Below are positions 51,884 to 61,211 of a stretch of DNA of 64,000 bases, piece by piece (position 1 is the first letter of the stretch; every line of letters begins with the position of its first letter). Under the pieces are notes generated by a model, which did not search any database, was not told the DNA's origin, and worked only from the letters and a program-made list of their open reading frames with translations. Source of the stretch: UBA5336 sp039818165 (lineage in GTDB: Bacteria > Pseudomonadota > Alphaproteobacteria > Caulobacterales > Hyphomonadaceae); NCBI GenBank assembly GCA_039818165.1, contig JBCBUL010000015.1, positions 1-64,000 on the forward strand. Direction: 5' to 3'. The position numbers and the translations under genes were made by a program.

Positions 51884-52920
51884 GCCGGGAAGGATCGATC
51901 ACTGACCCAGAGGCGCAGATCGGCGAGGCGCTGGACCGGGCGCTGCGGCCGCAAACCTTCGCCGATTACATCGGTCAGGATACGGCGAAATCGAACCTGA
52001 AAGTGTATGTTGAGGCGGCGCGGGGCCGGGCCGAAGCGCTCGATCACGTGCTGCTGTTTGGCCCGCCAGGGCTTGGCAAGACGACGCTGGCGCAGATCCT
52101 TTCGCGGGAAATGGGCGTTGGTTTTCGCGCCACCTCAGGTCCGGTCATTGCCAAGGCCGGAGATCTCGTCGCGATCCTTACCAATCTCGAAGCCAATGAC
52201 GTTCTCTTCATTGACGAGATCCACCGCCTGCCCGCCGCCGTAGAGGAAATCCTATATCCGGCCATGGAGGACTATGCGGTTGATATCGTGATCGGGGAGG
52301 GGCCGTCAGCGCGGTCTGTCCGGCTGGACCTGCAGCCCTTTACGCTGGTTGGTGCAACCACACGGGCTGGCCTGCTCGCAACGCCCCTGCGCGACCGGTT
52401 TGGCATCCCGGTTCGCCTACAATTCTATGAGCCGGAACAGCTCTCATTGATCGTGCGCGCGGCTGCTGCAAAGTTACAGGCTCCGATCACCGAAGATGGT
52501 GCGGTGGAAATCGCCCGCCGCGCTCGTGGGACCCCAAGAATTGCCCTGCGGCTCCTGCGCAGGGTGCGCGATTTTGCCGATGCCGAGGGCACGAAGATTG
52601 ATCGACATGCTGCCGATCGCGCGCTCGCTCGCCTCGAAGTCGACGAAGAAGGCCTGGACGCCCTCGACCGGCGCTATCTCGACGCCCTCGTGAAGACCTA
52701 TGCAGGCGGCCCCGTCGGTATCGATACCCTGGCCGCCGTGCTCAGCGAGGCGCGCGACAGCGTCGAGGACGTCATCGAGCCATTTCTGATGCAAAAGGGC
52801 TATGTCGCCCGCACGCCGCGCGGCCGTGTGGCGGCGCCGCTGGCCTATCAGCGCATGGGTCTCAAGCCGCCCGGGCAAATGCAAGCCGGCCTCTTTGAAG
52901 ACGAGGACCCTACCAGCTAA
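51880..52920 (+). CDS. ruvB: Holliday junction helicase ATPase RuvB
   Basis: 346 residues. Walker A GPPGLGKTTL, Walker B LFIDEIHRL, sensor 1 VGATTRAG and the arginine finger in LRDRFG; winged-helix C-terminal domain ends GYVARTPRGRVAAPLAYQRMGL. Drives branch migration with RuvA. Its 3' end overlaps the frameshifted membrane glycosyltransferase gene (convergent) by 11 nt. Confidence 0.97.
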   Translation: MSREGSITDPEAQIGEALDRALRPQTFADYIGQDTAKSNLKVYVEAARGRAEALDHVLLFGPPGLGKTTLAQILSREMGVGFRATSGPVIAKAGDLVAILTNLEANDVLFIDEIHRLPAAVEEILYPAMEDYAVDIVIGEGPSARSVRLDLQPFTLVGATTRAGLLATPLRDRFGIPVRLQFYEPEQLSLIVRAAAAKLQAPITEDGAVEIARRARGTPRIALRLLRRVRDFADAEGTKIDRHAADRALARLEVDEEGLDALDRRYLDALVKTYAGGPVGIDTLAAVLSEARDSVEDVIEPFLMQKGYVARTPRGRVAAPLAYQRMGLKPPGQMQAGLFEDEDPTS

Positions 52921-54105
52921 GGGAAAACCCTCTGATTGGGGACTTCAGCAATACCCCGCGTGCCCGCCAAAGCCCGTAAAGCGCCAATAGGTTGAAGGCT
53001 GCCGCGCCAAGTGGGCGGGCGATGCGCCAGGGCCCGTGCAAGTACCACTCCTGTCCGGTGAAACCGCTGACGAGGACGAGCAGCGAGAACAGGCTGAGAA
53101 AGATGGCCAGCGGAGCAAAGTCGCGCGTGTAGAGACGGCGCAGCTCGGTGCGGCCTGTGTCCCGAGCCAAGCATAGGCCACCAGCCAAGGCAGGTAGAAG
53201 TGCGGGTGACCGACTTTATAGGTCATCAGGATCAGGAATATCCCCGTGCTCGTGGCGACCCGCCAGTCGAGACGCGCCAGAGTCGCGTAGAGGGCAAGGA
53301 GAGAGGCCACGGCCACAACGAGAAGCGAGTTGAAGTCTATCAGCCACTCCACCATCGCTTCGCCTCCCAACCGCGCGGATGCCGGGTCCAGCAAGCGCAG
53401 GATCGACAACATCTTCGGGGCTCTCTCAGTGGCGTAGAGGAAGGGCGCAAAGATATCCGCCCCCCAGGCGAGATAGGCAGCTCCCATCCCACCCAGAAAG
53501 ACGGCGGTTGCCGAGATGAATGTCCGAAGTTGGACTCGCCCATCTGCAGAAAAAGCGAAAAGTGGGACAAATAGGAGGGGGTAGAATTTCACCAGGGCTC
53601 CAATGGCCAGGGCCGTTCCGGCCAGCGCAAAGCGGCCGTTCGACCGCATGCGCAGGGCAACGGCGACCGAAAGCGCGGCCAAGGCGTCATTGGACCCAAA
53701 CCCGTAAACGTAAACCGCCGTGAGTGGACACAGCGCAAGCAGGAAGGCTGGCGAAAGAAGCCCGTCGCGGCCGCGTGTGCCCTGCTGCGCGGATTCATCA
53801 GAGAGCATCAGCGCGACGAGGAACATCGTCAAAGCCAGGCAGATCTTTGGCGCCAGCGCGTGGAGGGATAGTGCGGGAGCGAGGGCAAGATTGCCCGGCC
53901 CATAGGCATTGAAATCGATCGGTTGACCCAGATGTTCGCTAGCCCACGGATTGGCGGAATCGAGCAGCAACTGCCAGTGTTGGACATAGGAGCTGTAGTC
54001 GTGGTTTACGCCTGAAAAGAGCGTGAGTCCCAGCGCCGCGAGGCTAAACGCCAGCCATAAAAAGAGGGTCGCGCGCGGCCCAGCCCGGCGCTTCGAAAGT
54101 TCCAT
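52910..54105 (-). pseudogene. Frameshifted polytopic membrane glycosyltransferase (GT87-like)
   Basis: The frame from the ATG at 54105 encodes a membrane protein with about nine hydrophobic segments and, early on, NHDYSSYVQHWQLLLDSANPWASE, a GT-C-like first loop, up to HPHFYLPWLVAYAWLG. Beyond 53163 that frame turns to Ser/Pro/Arg-rich nonsense, while another minus frame (ending at 52910) continues sensibly with DTGRTELRRLYTRDFAPLAIFLSLFSLL and a final membrane segment. Adding one base to the run at 53161-53163 joins them as WLGDTGRTELRR. So this is a one-base frameshift, real or a sequencing error. Intact length would be about 398 residues. Function when whole: sugar transfer from a polyprenyl donor, inferred. 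Confidence 0.82.
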
Positions 54106-54157
54106 CTTGGGTATCCCCGCGTCTCAATCTCCCAAAAGCACAACTCGCGGGCGGCGG

Positions 54158-54178
54158 GAAACTTTCGCGCGAAGTTTC
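54158..54178. promoter_or_regulatory. Palindrome in divergent spacer (operator candidate)
   Basis: GAAACTT and AAGTTTC (54158-54164/54172-54178) flank a TCGCGCG core, making a 21-nt near-palindrome in the 182-nt spacer between the frameshifted glycosyltransferase and the GFA-family gene. A related GAAAGTT lies downstream near 54189. Repressor binding is inference. Confidence 0.4.
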
Positions 54179-54287
54179 ACCAGAACGGGGAAAGTTGGGT
54201 CGGCGTTTCTCCATTCTGACGAGTTTGAGCTTGCTGCGCGTGAAGCGACAGAACAAGCTTGGATTGTCGTTAGTTGGGGGTAATGGA

Positions 54288-54698
54288 ATGAGTGATTCAC
54301 TGAAGGGCAGCTGTTTCTGCAAAGCCGTTCAATATGAGGCGCGCGGGCTTCTGTCTCCATTGGGACACTGCCACTGCGAAAGCTGCCGAAAAATCCATTC
54401 TGCCGCCTTCAACACCACGGCGCTTACGGCGTATGAAGGCTTCCAATGGACGGTCGGCGGTGACGTTGTTGCGTCTATCGAATCCAGCCCCGGAAAGCAC
54501 CGCTACTTCTGCCCAAAGTGCGGTACCCATTTAGTCGCTCTGTATCCTGAACAAAAACGCGCAGTTTTGCGCATCGGAAGTTTGGATAGCCCACTGCCCG
54601 CAGACCCGGTTGTCCATATCTGGACTTCTGAAAAAGCGCCCTTCTTTGACTTCGACGACGGGTTGCCGAGGTTACCCGAGGGCGTTCCAAAATCGTAG
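54288..54698 (+). CDS. GFA family (glutathione-dependent formaldehyde-activating-like) protein
   Basis: 136 residues from the ATG at 54288; longer starts lack family sequence. Zinc-binding cysteines fall as in the Gfa/CENP-V fold: C9 and C11, then HCHCESCRK (C28, C30, C33) and FCPKCGTHL. Members were named for formaldehyde-glutathione condensation, but most have no proven activity. It ends 2 nt from the convergent PHB depolymerase gene. Confidence 0.87.
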   Translation: MSDSLKGSCFCKAVQYEARGLLSPLGHCHCESCRKIHSAAFNTTALTAYEGFQWTVGGDVVASIESSPGKHRYFCPKCGTHLVALYPEQKRAVLRIGSLDSPLPADPVVHIWTSEKAPFFDFDDGLPRLPEGVPKS

Positions 54699-54700
54699 GG

Positions 54701-56005
54701 TCAGACCACCCGGCGCAGGTGTGGTTTCGTGGTCTGAGCAACTGAGCCCGCCGCTTCCGGAGCGAACCTGTTGATGAACTCATTCACGCGGGGCACGATT
54801 TCAGAGCGGAAGCGCGACCCGTTGAACACGCCATAATGGCCGACTTCAGGTTGGATGTAGTCCAGTTGCATATGGTCTGGGATGCCGGTGCACAGCGTAT
54901 GGGCCGCCTGGGTCTGGCCGATGCCTGATATATCGTCCTTTTCGCCCTCGACAGTCATCAGGGCGACGGTCTCGATCAACTCAGGCTTCACCAGCCGGCC
55001 GCGATGCTTGAAGATACCGCGGGCAAGGTGGTGCTCCTGGAAGACGCGCTGGATGGTCTGCAGGTAGAACTCTTCGGTCAGGTCAAGGACCGAGAGATAC
55101 TCATCATAGAAGCCGCGATGCTTTTCAATGCCGTCGCCATCGCCTTCGACCAGATGATTGAAGAAACGCCAATGGGCGTCGACATGGCGTCCCCAATTCA
55201 TGTTCATGAAGCTGGAAAGCTGCACAAAGCCCGGGTAAACGCGCCGGCCCATGCCGGGATAGGGCGCTGGCACCGTGTAGATCATATTCTGTTCGAACCA
55301 GCTGAAGTCGCGCTCTTCAGCGAGCAGGTTTGGAACGGTTGGGGATTTGCGGCAATCAATCGGCGAGCCCATGAAAGTCATTGTGGCGGGCAGATGCGGG
55401 CTGTTGTCTTCTGCCATCAGGGCGATTGCGGCAAGCGAAGGAGGACCCGGCTGACACACCGCTAGAAGGTTTGCGCCGGCACCCACTTCACGCAGCATGA
55501 TCTGAATGTGGTCGATATAGTCATCAAGGTCGAACCGACCCAGCCAGATCGGCGCCATGCGTGCATCGGCCCAGTCGGTGATGTAGACTTCATGGGTCGG
55601 CAGGAACGCCTCGACGGTGCCGCGCAAGAGGGTTGCGTAGTGACCTGAGAGCGGCGCAACGATCATCAGACGTGGCTGCGGCGCGGCGTCTTCTCCGCAG
55701 GCGAATGCCATGGAGCGCTCATCGCGCTTGAAATGCACCAGCTTGCACCAGGGCGATGACCAGGCCGTTTCGGGCGTCACGGCCACTTCAACTGAGTTGA
55801 TACGGGTCGAGTCGATTTGCCAATCGGGCTTGCCGTAGAAGCGTGTAGCGCTTTCGAAAACGTCGGTCATCGCGCCGAGGGCGCGGCCGTAATCGGTTTT
55901 TGCAAATGGGTTCAGAGGGCTTTGGGCGGCGATGCGGCTGGCCTTGGCCGCCATGCGCAAAGGGGCCATGGCCGCGCGGTTTAATTCAACGAGCGTGTAC
56001 AGCAT
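54701..56005 (-). CDS. phaZ: Intracellular poly(3-hydroxybutyrate) depolymerase
   Basis: 434 residues, no signal peptide. The nucleophile is C184 in AVCQPG, the Cys form typical of intracellular PhaZ; the partners are found in EGEKDDISG and the late VGHYGVFNG His. The opening MLYTLVELNRAAMAPLRMAA and the STRINSVEVAV block match the family. It releases 3-hydroxybutyrate from storage granules. It is transcribed on its own; a good promoter is seen at 56045-56072. No pha synthase or phasin is in the window. Confidence 0.93.
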   Translation of the reverse strand: MLYTLVELNRAAMAPLRMAAKASRIAAQSPLNPFAKTDYGRALGAMTDVFESATRFYGKPDWQIDSTRINSVEVAVTPETAWSSPWCKLVHFKRDERSMAFACGEDAAPQPRLMIVAPLSGHYATLLRGTVEAFLPTHEVYITDWADARMAPIWLGRFDLDDYIDHIQIMLREVGAGANLLAVCQPGPPSLAAIALMAEDNSPHLPATMTFMGSPIDCRKSPTVPNLLAEERDFSWFEQNMIYTVPAPYPGMGRRVYPGFVQLSSFMNMNWGRHVDAHWRFFNHLVEGDGDGIEKHRGFYDEYLSVLDLTEEFYLQTIQRVFQEHHLARGIFKHRGRLVKPELIETVALMTVEGEKDDISGIGQTQAAHTLCTGIPDHMQLDYIQPEVGHYGVFNGSRFRSEIVPRVNEFINRFAPEAAGSVAQTTKPHLRRVV

Positions 56006-56044
56006 TCGATTTTCCTGGCCCCAGACGTCAATATGTTGCGGTGC

Positions 56045-56072
56045 ACAATATGTGGCCTTTGTAAAAATGCAA
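56045..56072 (-). promoter_or_regulatory. Putative phaZ promoter
   Basis: On the minus strand TTGCAT (56067-56072), 16 nt, TATTGT (56045-56050), placing the start about 33 nt before the ATG. A direct repeat of CAATATGT (56029-56036 and 56046-56053) overlaps the -10 and start and could bind a regulator. Confidence 0.45.
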
Positions 56073-56118
56073 TGAACTTCCCCAGCGGGGTGAGATCGAA
56101 CCCCGTCGACGGTCTGTG

Positions 56119-57777
56119 TTAATCGATAGCGCGTGCGCGGGCCGATGGCGCCGTGCCGCCGCGCGGAAGCACGCTCACCGCGTTGAGTTCGGCGGAGACT
56201 TCGATTGGCGAAATCCGCGTCGTATCAATGGCTTTGAGCGCGCTTGAGGCTTGGGCTTCCTGACCGTGGTCCAGCAGCCAGACCGCAACGCTTTCAGCAC
56301 GGGCCTGAGCCAGATCGGCAGTCGACGCATCGGAAAGCGCCACGTGACCGGTGATGTCTGCGCCTGCGGCCTGCCATCGGGCAAGCGTCCAGTCGATGTC
56401 TTCCAACACGTCCACGGCGGATTGTGTCAGTTCAGAAGAATTCTCTGCGAAGGGCACGCTTGGTAGGTCTGTCACCGGCGGTATCACCGTCAAGTTCCAG
56501 TCATTGAAATTGCGCGTCAGGCTGGCTTCGATCTCACGATAGGCGCGCAACGTATAGGCGTCTGAGCTGGATGCGACGAACACCGCGATCTTCAGTTCAT
56601 TGTCGATCTCGCGGGCTTTGACGGGAAAGGGGATTGCGGCGGCGAGGGCGCGGTCAGTCGCGTAGCGCGTTGCGATGTTTTCAACACGCTGAATCTCTGC
56701 GCGCAGGGGCTCTGCGAGCGAGTTGTCGGCCATGGCGAGCAGTTGCTCAGCCTCCAGGGAGCGACCTTCATTCATGATCAGCTGGTCCAACCGAACTTGT
56801 ACAGGTCTGTCGAACCTTTGATTGAGGGTGTCCTCGAGTCGGGACGTCGCATCGGGCACAGGGCTGTGCGTCATCACCGTGGCAGTGACGCGAATTTCTC
56901 CCGGCGGAAAAACGATGTTGAATTCGGACAAGCGTGCATCATCCGATGGAAAGGGTTCCAAAATCCGACTGCGTATCTGGTTCGAGACCGTGGTCTGATA
57001 AGCAATATCGCTGAGCGCAACGCCGAGCGGAACTGACAACGCACCAAACACAGTGAGGATGAGCGTCGACTGCCAGAGTGTGTGGCGCGGGCTGTGTTCC
57101 TCTCCGAAGCCGTAGAGCTTAGACAGCGCCACCACGCAGAACGCGATGGCCAAGAGGTTCGTCATGAACAGGAAAAAGGCGCCGCCTGCCACGCTCCAAT
57201 TGCCCACGGCCAGACCGTATCCCACCACGGCGAGCGGTGGCATCAAGGCGGTGGCGATGGCGACACCGACAATGGTTTCGCCCTTGCGGTGGATCACCGC
57301 GTACCCACCCGCAAGGCCCGAAAACACGGCCACGCCCAGATCGAACAAGTTTGGGGCAGAGCGCGCAACGATTTCCTGGGTCACCTCTTTCAGGGGTGAG
57401 ATCCAGACCAACAGGAATGAGATGGCGACCGCCGCCACCACGCCACTGACCTGGGCTACTAGCGCCCGGCGCAGGGCAGACCATTCCAGGATGGTGAGGG
57501 AGAATCCAAGGGCCATAATCGGCCCCATCAGGGGTGAGATCAGCATCGCGCCGATGATGACAGCGGGTGAAGAGAGCAGGAGCCCGAGCGTGGCCACCCC
57601 GCAACTCATCACGGTCATGAAAATGTACCGGCCCGTTACGTGGCCTTCCTCGCGGACGTGTTCGACAACTTCAGAGTGATCGATCGGGCGTGCCAGGCGC
57701 CGACGCAAGAGCATGAGGTACCGCCACCATTGCGGTGCGCGCGCTCGTTTTTCCGGGACGGGGTCGACGGCGGCCAT
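56119..57777 (-). CDS. DUF389 membrane protein with OmpA-like C-terminal domain
   Basis: 552 residues from the ATG at 57777 (AAGGA upstream); a GTG at 57795 overlaps that site. The N-terminal half is a DUF389 domain of six or seven membrane helices with SCGVATLGLLLSSPAVIIGAMLISPLMGPIMALG and ATALMPPLAVVGYG. A long non-membrane region follows. Residues ~440-530 look OmpA-like: FAENSSELT...ITGHVALSD...LAQARAESVAVWLLDHG. That pattern would bind peptidoglycan, putting the tail in the periplasm. The combined architecture is unusual in my knowledge; function is unknown. Confidence 0.82.
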   Translation of the reverse strand: MAAVDPVPEKRARAPQWWRYLMLLRRRLARPIDHSEVVEHVREEGHVTGRYIFMTVMSCGVATLGLLLSSPAVIIGAMLISPLMGPIMALGFSLTILEWSALRRALVAQVSGVVAAVAISFLLVWISPLKEVTQEIVARSAPNLFDLGVAVFSGLAGGYAVIHRKGETIVGVAIATALMPPLAVVGYGLAVGNWSVAGGAFFLFMTNLLAIAFCVVALSKLYGFGEEHSPRHTLWQSTLILTVFGALSVPLGVALSDIAYQTTVSNQIRSRILEPFPSDDARLSEFNIVFPPGEIRVTATVMTHSPVPDATSRLEDTLNQRFDRPVQVRLDQLIMNEGRSLEAEQLLAMADNSLAEPLRAEIQRVENIATRYATDRALAAAIPFPVKAREIDNELKIAVFVASSSDAYTLRAYREIEASLTRNFNDWNLTVIPPVTDLPSVPFAENSSELTQSAVDVLEDIDWTLARWQAAGADITGHVALSDASTADLAQARAESVAVWLLDHGQEAQASSALKAIDTTRISPIEVSAELNAVSVLPRGGTAPSARARAID

Positions 57778-57914
57778 GGCATATCCTTGCGACACTGCGG
57801 GGCAGCTTTAGCGTCCTGAGATAGGGCGAAGGTGCGCTGCAGCAATTCCGGTGCGGTTGACCCGCCCGGACGAGCGCAGCCTAATGGGCTCGATCACGGG
57901 ATGGAGCCGAGGCC

Positions 57915-59084
57915 ATGGCACACGCAACTCCTTTTGAAATTGCGATTGAAGACGGCGTGCTCGATCGCATTCGCGCGCGGGTGGAAGACTATCGCTGGCC
58001 GCACGAGGCGGAGGGCGCCGGATGGGCCTACGGCATGGACGGCGAGACCCTCCGGGATCTGCAGGCCTATTGGCTCAACGCATATGATTGGCGTGCGGCT
58101 GAGGCCGAGTTGAATGGATATCCCCACTTCAAAGCCGTGGTCGATGGGCTGGACATCCACTTTGTGCACGTGGTGGGCGAGGCCGGCGGGCGACGTCCGC
58201 TCATTCTCACCCATGGCTGGCCAGGATCGGTCTTCGAGTTTTGGGACGCCATCCCCAAACTCGCCTTTCCAAGCGAGCATGGTGGGGACGCCGCCGATGC
58301 CTTTGACCTGATCATCCCGTCGCTCCCTGGGTACGGTTGGAGCGGAAAACCCAAGGCGCCGCTGGGGCAGCGCGCGACTGCGGCACTCTGGGATGCTCTC
58401 ATGCGGGATGTTCTCGGGTATGAAACGTACCTCGCCCAGGGCGGTGACTGGGGCGCAATGGTGACCAGTCATCTCGGGCTGAACCATGGCACCCACAACG
58501 GAAGGGGCGGCGTGCGCGCCATTCATCTCAACATGATCGGCTTTCGGCCAACGCCGGCAACGCCGCAATCCGAGGAGGAGAAAGCCTGGATGCAGCGTAC
58601 ACAGGCCGCGATGCAGGCCGGTGGGTCGTACTTCATGCAGCAGGCGACAAAACCCCAGACGCTGGCTTATGGCCTGCATGATAGCCCAATGGGCCAACTC
58701 GCCTGGATTGGAGAAAAATTCCATGGCTGGAGCGACTTGCGGAACAAGTCACTCTTCGAGGTCTATTCGCGGGACCAGCTTCTCACCAATGTGATGATCT
58801 ATCTGGTCAATGACGCCTTCACGACGTCGGTTTGGTACTACAACGCTTTCTTCCAGGAGGGTGGACCGGCGCTCCCCGAGGGCGTTCGATGCGAGACCCC
58901 GACAGCTTTTGCCAATTTCCCGGGCGAAGCACTGTACAGCCCGCCACCGCGCAGTTGGGTTGAACGCGCGTATAATCTGACGCGGTGGAGTGAGGTGCCG
59001 CGTGGTGGTCATTTCGCGGCCATGGAAGAGCCGGACCTGTTTGTTGCGGATGTGCGCGCCTGGGCGCGGGAGTATGATGGATGA
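57915..59084 (+). CDS. Epoxide hydrolase
   Basis: 389 residues with the N-terminal EHN segment (FEIAIEDGVLDRIRARVEDYRWP) and an alpha/beta-hydrolase core. HGWPGS (100-105) is the oxyanion motif, D178 in GGDWGA the nucleophile, and RGGHFAAMEEP supplies the His. Opens epoxides through an alkyl-enzyme ester; natural substrate unknown. Its end overlaps the next hydrolase by 4 nt (ATGA), so the two are coupled. Confidence 0.92.
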   Translation: MAHATPFEIAIEDGVLDRIRARVEDYRWPHEAEGAGWAYGMDGETLRDLQAYWLNAYDWRAAEAELNGYPHFKAVVDGLDIHFVHVVGEAGGRRPLILTHGWPGSVFEFWDAIPKLAFPSEHGGDAADAFDLIIPSLPGYGWSGKPKAPLGQRATAALWDALMRDVLGYETYLAQGGDWGAMVTSHLGLNHGTHNGRGGVRAIHLNMIGFRPTPATPQSEEEKAWMQRTQAAMQAGGSYFMQQATKPQTLAYGLHDSPMGQLAWIGEKFHGWSDLRNKSLFEVYSRDQLLTNVMIYLVNDAFTTSVWYYNAFFQEGGPALPEGVRCETPTAFANFPGEALYSPPPRSWVERAYNLTRWSEVPRGGHFAAMEEPDLFVADVRAWAREYDG

Positions 59085-59827
59085 GTGAGACGCGGTTCAT
59101 TGACGGCCCGAAAGGGAAACTGGCCTATCGCCATACTGCCAGCCGGTCTGGCAAAAGCTTTACCTGGCTGTCCGGATTCAATTCTGACATGCAGGGCACA
59201 AAGGTGCTTGAGCTTGAAGCTTGGGCGATCAAGGCGGGTCACGGCTTCACAGCGTTTGACTATTCCGGTCATGGGGATTCGGAAGGGGAATTCGCCGATG
59301 GCACTATCGCAGACTGGCATGCTGATACTCTGAGCGTCTTTGATGCCGTTTCAGACACTGATCAGGTGCTCGTCGGCTCGTCCATGGGGGCGTGGATGGC
59401 GCTTTTGGCGGCAAGGGCGCGGTCCGGCCGCGTCGCCGGGATGGTTCTGATCGCCCCGGCGCCGGATTTTACTTCCCGGCTGATGTGGCCATCAATGCCG
59501 CCCGAGGGGCGGTTCGCGATCACCCAGGATGGCGTCTGGATGCAGCCATCGGCCTATGGTGACCCGGTGCCGATCACACGGAGTTTGATCGAAAGCGGGG
59601 CGAAATACAGCGTGATGGGCGCACCGTTCGAGTTTGAAGGGCCCGTGCGGATCCTGCAGGGCATGCGCGATGAGGACGTGCCTTTTTCACATGCCCAGGC
59701 CCTCGTAGAGACGATTACCTCCAGCGACCTCACCTTCACGCTCGTTAAGGACGGGGATCATCGCTTGTCCCGCCCGCATGACATCGCCCGACTCATCGCG
59801 ACGTGCGATGAAATCGTGCAGGACTAG
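59081..59827 (+). CDS. Alpha/beta hydrolase (ABHD10-like)
   Basis: 248 residues. Nucleophile S101 in GSSMGAW, an Asp in MRDEDVPF and His in GDHRLSRP form the triad; FDYSGHGDSEGEF is the strand near the oxyanion hole. The pattern is close to ABHD10-type thioesterases/esterases. Coupled to the upstream epoxide hydrolase, so a joint catabolic role is possible but unproven. Confidence 0.88.
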   Translation: MSETRFIDGPKGKLAYRHTASRSGKSFTWLSGFNSDMQGTKVLELEAWAIKAGHGFTAFDYSGHGDSEGEFADGTIADWHADTLSVFDAVSDTDQVLVGSSMGAWMALLAARARSGRVAGMVLIAPAPDFTSRLMWPSMPPEGRFAITQDGVWMQPSAYGDPVPITRSLIESGAKYSVMGAPFEFEGPVRILQGMRDEDVPFSHAQALVETITSSDLTFTLVKDGDHRLSRPHDIARLIATCDEIVQD

Positions 59828-60250
59828 TCCAACAAAACTTTGGTTTCCGGGCCCTATAAAAGCCAGATCCCTTGGGAAATCCGGGGCGTGGATATCCGGG
59901 GCAAGAAAAATTTCTTGACAGATCGAAAAAACTTGCACGGGCACACTTGCGTCCTTGTGGGCAAGGTGTTAACGACCCCGGCTTGCGGGAGATCACGTGA
60001 ATCAGTTTACGGGGCCTCCCGCTTTCCTGTCCGAGACCATAGGCTGCTTTTCCAAGCGGTAAGTTTCCTTCTGGAATGCCTATGCAGACGGGGTGAGGCG
60101 AGACGAGGGGACGCGCAGGCCGCTGAGGTGGTTGCATCCCTTTCCGATCAAGGCGCCCCGGGCAGGTTGTCGGCAACGGCCTGATTGGGCCGGGGTTGAC
60201 GAACACCCGGGCGTCCGAATGGTCGGTCGCTCTAGTTATGGAGACCCGTA
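59828..60250 (+). other. 423-nt leader region of rplJL
   Basis: No gene is supported. A -35-like TTGACA is at 59915-59920 without a clear -10. Downstream are several inverted repeats, including CATAGGC/GCCTATG around 60040-60095 and a CCGGG/CCCGG hairpin near 60189-60210. The ribosome site of rplJ is GGAG about 60240. Long structured leaders upstream of rplJ are known to bind L10(L12) for feedback control; that this is one is inference. Confidence 0.45.
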
Positions 60251-60766
60251 ATGGATCGAGCTGGAAAGCAGGTCGCACGGCAAGAACTCGAAGATATCTT
60301 CGAGACCTCTGGCGCTGTGATCGTCACGCATTATTCCGGTATGAGCGTTGCGGAGTTGACGGACCTTCGCTCCAAGCTCCGTGAAGGCGGCGCGCGGTTC
60401 AAGGTCATCAAGAACCGGATTGCCAAGGTTGCCCTTGATGGCAAGGGCGGCGATGCGGTGGCAGACCTCTTCAAGGGACCTGTCGGCATTGCCTATGGCG
60501 AGGATCCAACGGTCCCTGCCAAAATCACTTCGGAGTATGCGAAGGACAATGAAAAGCTACGCCTCGTCGGCGCGGTCATGGATGGTGAAGCGCTGGATGC
60601 CAATGGCATCAAGGCTCTGGCCAACCTGCCGTCTCGCGAGGAACTGATCGCCACGGTTGTGGCCCGTCTCATGGGTCAGGCCAGCCAGATCACCCAGCGT
60701 CTCAACGCGCCTGGGCAGCAACTCGCTGGTGCGATCGATGCGATTCAGGAGCAAGCCTCGGCTTAG
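60251..60766 (+). CDS. rplJ: 50S ribosomal protein L10
   Basis: 171 residues. N-terminal RNA-binding part (VTHYSGMSVAELTDLRSKLREGGARFKVIKNRIAK) and the C-terminal helix that carries L12 dimers (LIATVVARLMGQASQITQRLNAPGQQLAGAIDAIQ). Forms the base of the ribosomal stalk. rplK and rplA are not directly upstream here; the neighbour is the alpha/beta hydrolase gene. Confidence 0.97.
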   Translation: MDRAGKQVARQELEDIFETSGAVIVTHYSGMSVAELTDLRSKLREGGARFKVIKNRIAKVALDGKGGDAVADLFKGPVGIAYGEDPTVPAKITSEYAKDNEKLRLVGAVMDGEALDANGIKALANLPSREELIATVVARLMGQASQITQRLNAPGQQLAGAIDAIQEQASA

Positions 60767-60821
60767 CGTCAACTTTCCAACGAACACCTCTCAATAGCCT
60801 CAACTGAAGAGTACAAAGACA

Positions 60822-61202
60822 ATGGCAGATATCGCAAAACTCGGTGATGAGCTCCTCGGCCTCACCATCCTCGAAGCCAAAGAGCTCAACGACTACCTCG
60901 AAGAGCGTGGCATCAAAGCCGCCGCAGCTGTTGCTGTGGCTGGTCCTGCAGCAGGCGGCGGCGACGCTGGCGGCGCGGCAGAAGAGAAAACTGAATTCGA
61001 CGTGATCCTCACATCCGGCGGCGAAAAGAAAATCGGCGTCATTAAAGTGGTTCGCGAAGTGGTTTCCGGCCTCGGCCTCAAGGAAGCCAAAGAGCTCGTG
61101 GAAGGCGCGCCCAAGCCGATCAAGGAAGGCGTTTCCAAGGAAGAAGCCGAAGAGCTCAAGAAGAAATTCGAGGACGCAGGCGCAACCGTCGAGATCAAGT
61201 AA
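60822..61202 (+). CDS. rplL: 50S ribosomal protein L7/L12
   Basis: 126 residues: an N-terminal dimerisation helix region (LGLTILEAKELNDYLEE), an Ala/Gly-rich hinge (about 40-60), and the factor-binding C-terminal domain (EFDVILTSGGEKKIGVIKVVREVV... GATVEIK). Recruits EF-Tu, EF-G and others to the ribosome. 55 nt after rplJ. Confidence 0.98.
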   Translation: MADIAKLGDELLGLTILEAKELNDYLEERGIKAAAAVAVAGPAAGGGDAGGAAEEKTEFDVILTSGGEKKIGVIKVVREVVSGLGLKEAKELVEGAPKPIKEGVSKEEAEELKKKFEDAGATVEIK

Positions 61203-61211
61203 GATCCCGTC

